Notes under the pieces: model-generated | Database searches by the model: none | Told to the model about the DNA's origin: nothing | The model's input: the letters and a program-made list of their open reading frames with translations, nothing else | NCBI GenBank assembly: GCA_016931875.1 | Contig: JAFGDX010000037.1 | Location: 1 to 7,313, forward strand | Direction of reading: 5' to 3' | Length of the DNA stretch: 7,313 nt | Origin: Prolixibacteraceae bacterium | Lineage (GTDB): Bacteria; Bacteroidota; Bacteroidia; Bacteroidales; Prolixibacteraceae | Shown here: positions 1 through 4,850 of the stretch, piece after piece | Layout: each line of letters starts with the position of its first letter | Numbering within the stretch: position 1 is the stretch's first letter | Made by a program: the position numbers and the translations under genes

Positions 1-1442
1 GCCGGTTTGGTAATGGTTTCGCGGTAAGGAATTTTTGGCTGAAGATAGTTTACCTCAATTTTGTGCACATTGTCGAAATACCACTTCAGTACGTTGATGT
101 GATATTCGCCCTGGCAGTGAACCAGTAATTGTTTTAATTCTTTTGAATATTCAACAACAAATGTCGGGTCTTCATATTTTAATTTGTTCAGCACTTCACC
201 AACTTTTTCGTCATCCGAATCATTTTCTGCTTTTACAGCTACGGTATGTCTCGATGAAGGGAAGGTGATGGGCTCAAACCGTGTGTCCGCTTCTTTGGTG
301 GTAAGGGTTTGGTTAAATTTGGTTTCTTTCAGTTTTACGGTACATCCAAGGTCACCGGCGACCAGTTCATCTACCTTTTCACGGTTTTTGCCAGCGGCAA
401 CAAATACCTGCGACAAACGTTCCTTATTCCCGGTTTTGCTGTTTATTAAATCCATGCCTTCCTGAATTTTCCCCGACATTACCTTAAAGAAGGTAATTTC
501 GCCTACGTGAGGTTCAACAGCTGTTTTGAAAACAAACAAACTGGGTGGTTCCGATTCGTTCATTTTAACCGCTTTCCCACTAACGATGCTCCGCATTTCC
601 CGTTCGTTGGGTGCCGGTGCAATGTTGGCAATAAACTCCAGTAAACGGCCAACCCCAATACTTTTTCGGGCCGTGGTGCAGAACACCGGGTACAAGTCGC
701 GCTGCAACATTCCCAGTTTCATCCCTTTACGCATTTCGTCTTCGGTTAAGCTGCCCTTGTCGAAATAAAGTTCCATTAAGGCCTCTTCGTTTTCGGCCGC
801 CATTTCAACCAGTTCATTATGCAGTTCCTCGGCTCTGTCCATTTCCGAATCCGGAATGTCCAAAACTTCAACTTCGCCTTTGTCGTTGTACCTGTACATT
901 TTCATTTTCAGCACATCGATAATGGAACTGAAATTTGGCCCTGCATCAACCGGGTATTGTACAATGGTTATTTTATTTCCAAATGAAGATTTACATGATT
1001 CCAGCGCAGCATCGAAATTGGAGTTGTCATGATCGAGCTGGTTGAAAACAAATACCATGGGAGAATTTGCTTTCTCTGCATGACGGCCAGCCGCCTCGGT
1101 ACCTGCTTCAACACCGTTGGTGGCATTAATTACCATCAAACTCAGGTCGGTTACGTTCAACGACGAAACAACCCCGCCACACAAATCATCCATTCCCGGA
1201 GCATCGAGAATATTGATTTTTATTCCGTTTTTCTCGGTATATAATAAGCTGGGAAGTACAGAATTGCCATAATCGTGCTCAATGTCGTTATAGTCTGAAA
1301 CGGTGTTTTTAGCGGTTACTTCACCTTTTCTGTTTATCACGCCACCCTCGAAAAGCATCGCTTCTGCAAGGGTGGTTTTCCCACTGCCAGCATTACCAAT
1401 TAATGCTATGTTTCTGATTTGATTTGTTTTATAAACTTTCAC
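1..1442 (-). CDS. EF-G-like translational GTPase (fusA paralogue type), partial at its C-terminus
   Basis: The first 480 residues of a GTPase of the EF-G superfamily; the rest of domain IV and domain V lie beyond the left edge. Visible motifs are a P-loop G-N-A-G-S-G-K-T-T (16-24), switch II D-A-P-G-M-D-D (80-86), N-Q-L-D in place of NKxD (134-137), a domain II region at roughly 290-375, a degenerate domain III motif Q-G-E-Y-H (about 444-448, GMGELHLE in EF-G), and P-K-I-P-Y-R-E-T-I opening domain IV. True EF-G has AHIDAGKTT and DTPGH, so this is the paralogous 'EF-G-like' group (FusA2-like), whose role in translation is unclear, rather than housekeeping FusA or a TetM/TetQ-type protein. The start is GTG at 1442: an in-frame TAA lies six codons upstream, and the next ATG (residue 29) would remove the P-loop. 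It is transcribed away from the sulfite-reductase operon and is probably unrelated to it. The family is confident, the exact function is not. Confidence 0.9.
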   Translation of the reverse strand, partial: MKVYKTNQIRNIALIGNAGSGKTTLAEAMLFEGGVINRKGEVTAKNTVSDYNDIEHDYGNSVLPSLLYTEKNGIKINILDAPGMDDLCGGVVSSLNVTDLSLMVINATNGVEAGTEAAGRHAEKANSPMVFVFNQLDHDNSNFDAALESCKSSFGNKITIVQYPVDAGPNFSSIIDVLKMKMYRYNDKGEVEVLDIPDSEMDRAEELHNELVEMAAENEEALMELYFDKGSLTEDEMRKGMKLGMLQRDLYPVFCTTARKSIGVGRLLEFIANIAPAPNEREMRSIVSGKAVKMNESEPPSLFVFKTAVEPHVGEITFFKVMSGKIQEGMDLINSKTGNKERLSQVFVAAGKNREKVDELVAGDLGCTVKLKETKFNQTLTTKEADTRFEPITFPSSRHTVAVKAENDSDDEKVGEVLNKLKYEDPTFVVEYSKELKQLLVHCQGEYHINVLKWYFDNVHKIEVNYLQPKIPYRETITKP

Positions 1443-1885
1443 GCGTATATGTTTTAGTTAATATTTTAAATATGTAATTCAAACTGTCAGAACGTGTTTT
1501 GTTTTTTCCGGCTTGTGCAATTACCTGGTGTGGTGAATTTTACCCGGAGCTTTTCCCTCTTTGCGGATTCAATCATTAAAAAGGTCACCAAAATTAGTAA
1601 TAATTTATTAACAATCAAGAGTCACATTCCCCGGAGCAAATGTTGTATAACCTTATTTTTTTTGACTGATTTTTTAAGTGCTTATTTTTCAGTTTTTTAC
1701 CTGCTTGTCCTGTTTTTGGTTTTGTGTTGTAATTGTTTTATTGTGAGTTACTTGGTGCAAATTTGCCAACCTTGCTCTATTTCCTTGTTTTACTGCTTTC
1801 AGGTGCGAATTTTGTGGGGAAGTCCCTCCCTTTTTACTGTTTTGTTAATTTATTTAGACTGGATAAAAAAAAGATGACAAAAAAG
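1443..1885. other. Divergent AT-rich intergenic region without a convincing gene
   Basis: This stretch separates the leftward EF-G-like gene from the rightward sulfite-reductase operon. Apart from the candidate minus-strand promoter at 1589-1619, I can support nothing in it. Roughly 1640-1860 is strongly T-rich on the + strand, and composition switches abruptly to A-rich at about 1862. Open frames on the + strand here start at GTG or overlap each other, and they translate to Phe/Leu/Cys-rich strings that simply reflect the T-richness. No tRNA-like cloverleaf, repeat array or mobile-element end was seen. Confidence 0.6.
1589..1619 (-). promoter_or_regulatory. Candidate Bacteroidota promoter for the EF-G-like gene
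   Basis: On the minus strand, TAATTTTG (1596 down to 1589) matches the -7 consensus TAnnTTTG exactly. CTTG (1619 to 1616) sits 19 nt upstream as a 3-of-4 match to the -33 TTTG. It would start transcription near 1584 and leave an untranslated leader of about 140 nt before the GTG at 1442. The region is AT-rich, so a chance match is quite possible. I saw no better match closer to the gene. Confidence 0.35.
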
Positions 1886-1915
1886 TTTGAAAAGAAAAAT
1901 ATTCATTTACATTTG
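1886..1915 (+). promoter_or_regulatory. Bacteroidota-type promoter of the sulfite-reductase operon
   Basis: TTTG (1886-1889) and TACATTTG (1908-1915) match the -33 TTTG and -7 TAnnTTTG elements used by the Bacteroidota primary sigma factor, with an 18-nt spacer. The predicted transcription start is near 1919-1923, which puts the ATG of the leader ORF about 20 nt into the transcript. That is the arrangement expected for an attenuator whose leader peptide is translated as soon as it is made. The -7 box is embedded in one palindrome (1909-1923), and the start point falls on another (1921-1936). Start-site mapping would settle it. Confidence 0.72.
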
Positions 1916-1923
1916 CAAAATGT
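1909..1923. promoter_or_regulatory. Perfect 6-bp inverted repeat overlapping the -7 box
   Basis: ACATTT (1909-1914) and AAATGT (1918-1923) flank a GCA centre. Six of the eight -7 box positions (1909-1914) lie in the left arm, so a protein bound here would block RNA polymerase. It is short and AT-rich, so chance is a real alternative. Confidence 0.3.
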
Positions 1924-1936
1924 GATAAAAGTCACA
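1921..1936. promoter_or_regulatory. CRP/FNR-family-like palindrome at the predicted transcription start
   Basis: TGTGA (1921-1925), a 6-nt spacer and TCACA (1932-1936) reproduce exactly the TGTGA-N6-TCACA half-site layout of the E. coli CRP consensus. Bacteroidota encode CRP/FNR-superfamily regulators with varied specificities. A site on the start point would suit repression rather than activation. The same bases could instead form a weak 5-bp hairpin with a 6-nt loop at the 5' end of the mRNA. The regulator is unknown. Confidence 0.4.
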
Positions 1937-1941
1937 AAAAT

Positions 1942-2040
1942 ATGAAACAATATTCTTCTGACATAAAAATAAATTGGATGGCATGTATGGTTTGTATGTG
2001 TTGTGATGGATATTTTATGCAGAAGGAGTTGAAAATATAA
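1942..2040 (+). CDS. Cys/Met-rich 32-residue leader peptide of a predicted attenuator
   Basis: A short ORF (ATG 1942, TAA 2038-2040) lying between the operon promoter and an intrinsic terminator. Nine of its 32 residues contain sulfur: Cys at 15, 18, 20 and 21, and Met at 1, 13, 16, 19 and 26. The core reads W-M-A-C-M-V-C-M-C-C-D-G. By comparison CysJ in the same operon has 5 Cys in 609 residues. All four Cys codons are TGT and lie within 1984-2004. I read it as a sensing peptide whose translation speed reports charged tRNA-Cys, and perhaps tRNA-Met, rather than as a protein with a job of its own. Its codons 26-29 contain the strand that can pair with the terminator's 5' arm. The alternative is a small metal-binding peptide (C-x2-C-x-C-C), but the promoter, terminator and pairing context favour a leader. 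The ATG is preceded by an A-rich stretch with no Shine-Dalgarno, as is usual in this phylum. Confidence 0.75.
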   Translation: MKQYSSDIKINWMACMVCMCCDGYFMQKELKI

Positions 2041-2076
2041 AGCGTATAATTTTTAAAGGTTTACGGCCCTTCTGCA
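2018..2076 (+). promoter_or_regulatory. Predicted antiterminator pairing of the cysteine attenuator
   Basis: TGCAGAAGG (2018-2026, inside the leader ORF) is perfectly complementary over 9 bp to CCTTCTGCA (2068-2076), which includes most of the 5' arm of the terminator. The two structures exclude each other. A ribosome stalled on the Cys codons (last one 2002-2004) would cover to about 2016 and leave 2018-2026 free to form the antiterminator. A ribosome that reaches the stop at 2038-2040 would cover about 2020 onward and let the terminator form. The footprint distances are general ribosome values, and the switch itself is inferred. Confidence 0.68.
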
Positions 2077-2100
2077 AAATAGCAGGAGGGCTTTTTTTTT
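2066..2100 (+). terminator. Intrinsic terminator in the operon leader (attenuator)
   Basis: A 10-bp stem pairs GCCCTTCTGC (2066-2075) with GCAGGAGGGC (2082-2091), with one G-U pair and a 6-nt loop AAAATA, followed at once by nine T (2092-2100). It lies after the leader ORF and about 80 nt before the first structural gene. No complete gene precedes it on this strand other than the leader ORF, so its evident purpose is conditional termination of the downstream operon. Confidence 0.9.
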
Positions 2101-2182
2101 CAGAATAAGCAGGGAAACCGGAAATGGTTGAGGAGTTGGCAAAACGGTGCGTTTTTATATTTCAAAAATACAGAATGGAGAT

Positions 2183-2434
2183 ATGGAAAATAAAAATGTG
2201 AAAATTGTGGAGAAAAGAAGCAGGAGCATTGTAAAAACCATCTCGTGGAGAACCGTGGGAACCATTGATACGATCATAATTTCATGGATAATTGTTGGAA
2301 ATGTGAATTTTGCCATAACCATTGGCGGGGTTGAATTGTTTACAAAAATGGCACTTTACTTTCTGCACGAAAGAGCCTGGAATAAAAGCAATTTCGGAAG
2401 AATGAAAGAAACACCAATTGAATACGAAATTTAA
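2183..2434 (+). CDS. DUF2061 family small membrane protein
   Basis: An 83-residue protein with the hallmarks of the DUF2061 family: K-T-I-S-W-R-T-V-G-T-I-D-T (18-30), two hydrophobic segments (about 28-40 and 43-60), and a terminal L-H-E-R-A-W motif (61-66) with a charged tail. It is predicted to be an inner-membrane protein with a short hairpin of helices. The biochemical role is unknown; members often sit next to, or are fused with, sulfate-activation proteins, so first place in a sulfite-reductase operon fits that pattern. I chose ATG 2183 because the homologous part begins just after it; a GTG at 2147 would add 12 unrelated residues. The stop is 10 nt before the next gene, so co-transcription is very likely. 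Confidence 0.85.
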   Translation: MENKNVKIVEKRSRSIVKTISWRTVGTIDTIIISWIIVGNVNFAITIGGVELFTKMALYFLHERAWNKSNFGRMKETPIEYEI

Positions 2435-2444
2435 TAAACATACG

Positions 2445-2933
2445 ATGAAAAAGAATTTTCTGCCCATTTCGATTGATATTTCAGGGCAAAAAATTTTGAT
2501 TATTGGGGGCGGGCAAAGCGCCTTCAAAAAATTGAAAATATTGCAACGGTTTGATGCCAGCGTGGAAGTTCTGGCCGCCAATGTTTGCAACGAAATAAAA
2601 CAAAGCGGTGTAAAATACCGGGAAATGACCTACCGGAAAGAACATTTGAAAGGGTATTTTATGTTGTATTCGTGCACAAACAATTACACACTGGACAAGC
2701 AAATTCTTTTGGATGGAAAAGAAATGGGCGTTTTGGTGAATATTCACGACCAGCCTGAATTGTGCCAGTTTGTTTCGCCGGCCATTTATAAAAACGGGAA
2801 AATTACCGTTGCTGTGGGTTCAAACGGCGAAGATGTGTATGAATCCATCCGGCTTCGAAATGAAATTAGTGAATTTTTAACTGAACGTTATTACAATAAT
2901 AAAAATGAGTCTAAAATCAAATCCATTAAGTGA
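2445..2933 (+). CDS. Siroheme synthesis precorrin-2 dehydrogenase, CysG N-terminal/Met8/SirC-like
   Basis: A cytosolic enzyme of 162 residues that oxidises precorrin-2 to sirohydrochlorin with NAD+; some family members also insert Fe2+ to give siroheme, the cofactor of CysI. A Rossmann motif G-G-G-Q-S-A-x-x-K-x-x-x-L is seen at 21-33. The motif V-N-I-H-D-Q-P-E-L-C-x-F-V-S-P-A (98-113) holds Asp102, which aligns with the catalytic Asp of CysG (D104) and Met8p. The usual A-T-D-D is C-T-N-N here (77-80). The chain ends soon after the first helix of the dimerisation region, so it is on the short side, and whether it also chelates iron cannot be told from sequence. There is no methyltransferase domain, so uroporphyrinogen methylation must come from a gene elsewhere. 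ATG 2445 is chosen over 2418 because the homologous start follows it and it avoids overlap with the upstream gene. Its 3' end overlaps cysJ by 29 nt. Confidence 0.88.
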   Translation: MKKNFLPISIDISGQKILIIGGGQSAFKKLKILQRFDASVEVLAANVCNEIKQSGVKYREMTYRKEHLKGYFMLYSCTNNYTLDKQILLDGKEMGVLVNIHDQPELCQFVSPAIYKNGKITVAVGSNGEDVYESIRLRNEISEFLTERYYNNKNESKIKSIK

Positions 2934-4734
2934 AAAGCAGAGAATTGCTTTAAATGAACTGGTAAAAGATGTAACAGCCGAACAGATTATCTGGCTGAAT
3001 GGTTTTTTGGAAGGCCGGATGGCCGGATTGAACGGTTTGAATGGTGCTGCAGTTCAGGTGCAGTCATCGGTTACTGAAACCGTTACGCAAACCGCACACG
3101 TGGCTAACCTTACTGTTTTGTTTGGTACCGAAACGGGCAATGCCGAAGAAGTGGCCAAAAAACTGGCTGAAAAAGCAACCTTTAAAAATGTGAAGGTAAA
3201 CCTGCTCAGCATGTACGATTATGATCCGAAAAAATTAAAAGAAGAAGAAAATGTGGCCATAATTGTAAGTACCCACGGCGAAGGCGATCCGCCCGATATG
3301 GCAGAAGAATTTCATACTTTTATTACCGCGAAACGTGCCCCGAAACTTGAAAATCTTAGCTTTTCGGTGCTGGCGCTGGGCGATAAAACCTACCGCAATT
3401 TTTGTCAGACAGGAGAGGAAATTTACAATGCAATAAAAAAGAAAGGGGGTTTTCCGGTGACACCTCTGGCAAAATGCGATGTGGATTACGAAACCACGGC
3501 CGAAGTTTGGATGAACAATTTATTGCTGAATTTAACCCCGGCAAAAACCACTGCCACAGTTGAAACAGCAGTAGAGCAAACCACCGTAGTTGCTCCAATC
3601 CCTGCTGCTGAAACTCCGGTTACCGAATATTCAAAAAAGAATCCTTTCCAGGCTACTGTGCTCGATAAAGTGAGAATAACCGGAAATGGTTCGGATAAAG
3701 AAGTGTATCACCTGGAACTCTCGCTTGAAGGCTCGGGGTTAACTTACGAGCCTGGAGATTCGGTGGGTGTATTTACAAAAAACCCACCCGAACTGGTTGA
3801 ACAGATAATTCAGAAAGCAGGTTTCGACCCGGGAAAAAATGTGGCTTTTGGAGACGAAGAGGTGTCGTTGGTAAACGCACTCACCTATCATTACGAAATT
3901 ACCGTAATGACTTTTGATTCGCTGCAAAAGTATTACGAACACACAAAAAATGCCCAACTCAAAGAAATTCTGGACAATGATAAAAAGCTGGACGAATATA
4001 TGTACGGATGCGATTTGCTTGACCTTCTGGAGGATTTTCCTTTTGAATGGAATGTGAACAAACTGATTGGGATTTTACGACCGCTTCCCCCGCGTTTGTA
4101 TTCCATTTCTTCCAGTATGCAAAGTGTGGGCGAAGAAGTGCACATCACCGTTTCGGTCGTTAGTTTTGAAAAGAAAAAGCGCCAGCGTTTTGGAGCCTGT
4201 TCATCCAATTTGGCCGACTTTATTGACCAGGACGACAAAATCCCGGTTTATATTGAAAAGAACCCCGGGTTCCGGCTTCCGGCAAACGGCGCCAAAATTA
4301 TTATGGTTGGCGCGGGTACCGGAATTGCTCCCTACCGCGCTTTTATGCAACAACGCGAAAGTTTGGGAATAAAAGGAAATACCTGGCTTTTCTTTGGCGA
4401 CCGACGGTTTCATTCCGACTTTTTGTACCAAACCGAGTGGCAAAAACTTTTGGAAAAGAAACTGCTCGAGAGAATGGATGTAGCCTTTTCGCGCGACCAG
4501 CAAGAGAAAATTTATGTGCAGCATAAACTCAGGGAAAACCGGAAAGAAATTTTTAACTGGATAGAAAACGGGGCCCATTTTTATCTCTGTGGCGACCGGA
4601 AAAACATGGCCACCGATGTAACCAGTACTTTTTTGGAAATTATCCGTACCGAAGGCGGAATAAGTGAAGAACAGGCTGAAAAATACCTCAAAAAATTAAA
4701 GAAGGAAAAACGATTTCAAACCGATGTATATTAA
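2905..4734 (+). CDS. cysJ: Assimilatory sulfite reductase [NADPH] flavoprotein subunit
   Basis: A diflavin reductase of 609 residues, close to the usual length of CysJ. It takes electrons from NADPH through FAD and FMN to the hemoprotein CysI. An N-terminal helical segment (1-45) is followed by a flavodoxin FMN domain with T-E-T-G-N-A (75-80), S-T-H-G-E-G-D-P-P (122-130) and L-A-L-G-D-K-T-Y (156-163). A Thr/Ala/Val-rich linker (about 211-240) leads to the FAD domain with R-L-Y-S-I-S (397-402) and G-A-C-S (430-433). The NADPH domain has G-A-G-T-G-I-A-P (469-476), F-F-G-D-R-R (496-501), S-R-D (529-531) and L-C-G-D (561-564). The C-terminus ends in D-V-Y, the typical CysJ tail with the flavin-stacking Tyr. 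The start at 2905 overlaps the siroheme gene by 29 nt but gives the expected family N-terminus. The overlap suggests translational coupling. Its partner cysI follows after a 116-nt gap containing a hairpin. Confidence 0.97.
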   Translation: MSLKSNPLSEKQRIALNELVKDVTAEQIIWLNGFLEGRMAGLNGLNGAAVQVQSSVTETVTQTAHVANLTVLFGTETGNAEEVAKKLAEKATFKNVKVNLLSMYDYDPKKLKEEENVAIIVSTHGEGDPPDMAEEFHTFITAKRAPKLENLSFSVLALGDKTYRNFCQTGEEIYNAIKKKGGFPVTPLAKCDVDYETTAEVWMNNLLLNLTPAKTTATVETAVEQTTVVAPIPAAETPVTEYSKKNPFQATVLDKVRITGNGSDKEVYHLELSLEGSGLTYEPGDSVGVFTKNPPELVEQIIQKAGFDPGKNVAFGDEEVSLVNALTYHYEITVMTFDSLQKYYEHTKNAQLKEILDNDKKLDEYMYGCDLLDLLEDFPFEWNVNKLIGILRPLPPRLYSISSSMQSVGEEVHITVSVVSFEKKKRQRFGACSSNLADFIDQDDKIPVYIEKNPGFRLPANGAKIIMVGAGTGIAPYRAFMQQRESLGIKGNTWLFFGDRRFHSDFLYQTEWQKLLEKKLLERMDVAFSRDQQEKIYVQHKLRENRKEIFNWIENGAHFYLCGDRKNMATDVTSTFLEIIRTEGGISEEQAEKYLKKLKKEKRFQTDVY

Positions 4735-4740
4735 CAACAA

Positions 4741-4786
4741 CTGATTGTCCGTATTTACCTGAAAAGTACTGTTTACTCTGATTGTC
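4741..4786 (+). repeat. Pair of 9-bp direct repeats in the cysJ-cysI gap
   Basis: CTGATTGTC occurs at 4741-4749 and again at 4778-4786, with a partial third copy (CTGATT) at 4786-4791 sharing one base. One copy overlaps the start of the hairpin's left arm, and the other lies in its loop. The meaning is unknown; it may be a slippage remnant. Confidence 0.45.
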
Positions 4787-4815
4787 TGATTTTTTCTTTC
4801 AGGTAAATAAACGGA
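4748..4815 (+). repeat. Long imperfect hairpin between cysJ and cysI
   Basis: ATTTACCTGAAA (4753-4764) and TTTCAGGTAAAT (4797-4808) are perfect 12-bp complements. They are extended by TCCGT (4748-4752) with ACGGA (4811-4815) across a 2-nt AA bulge on the 3' side, giving 17 bp in all. The loop is 32 nt and T-rich. No T-run follows the 3' arm, so it is not a standard intrinsic terminator. In the mRNA it could act as a stability or processing element that sets the CysJ:CysI ratio, or it could be an operator in DNA. I found no Bacteroidota promoter consensus in this gap. Confidence 0.6.
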
Positions 4816-4850
4816 TCTGAATTTCGATTTTATAACCTAAAAAATTAATC

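Noticed and set aside
184..1244. Several + strand open frames inside the EF-G-like gene
   Set aside because: They are antisense shadows of the minus-strand GTPase reading frame, which is continuous and has clear motifs.
1494..1877. 127-codon open frame on the + strand, hydrophobic and Cys-rich
   Set aside because: It starts at GTG, and its Phe/Leu/Cys content follows from T-rich DNA. No domain or motif is recognisable, it overlaps another similar frame, and it ends just before the operon promoter.
2018..2100. Metabolite-binding riboswitch (for example SAM-type) as the explanation for the leader terminator
   Set aside because: The stretch between promoter and terminator is mostly taken up by the leader ORF, and I see no multi-helix aptamer. 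The Cys-codon cluster plus mutually exclusive pairing explains it better.
2134..2163. Secondary promoter downstream of the attenuator (TATATTTC with TTGG upstream)
   Set aside because: Both elements carry a mismatch at conserved positions, so there is too little to support a promoter that would bypass the attenuator.
2147..2182. GTG-initiated extension of the DUF2061 protein
   Set aside because: The extra 12 residues show no resemblance to the family, and ATG 2183 directly precedes the conserved part.
2124..2201. Second short ORF (25 codons) between the terminator and the DUF2061 gene
   Set aside because: No unusual composition and no associated structure; it overlaps the DUF2061 start out of frame and is most likely chance.
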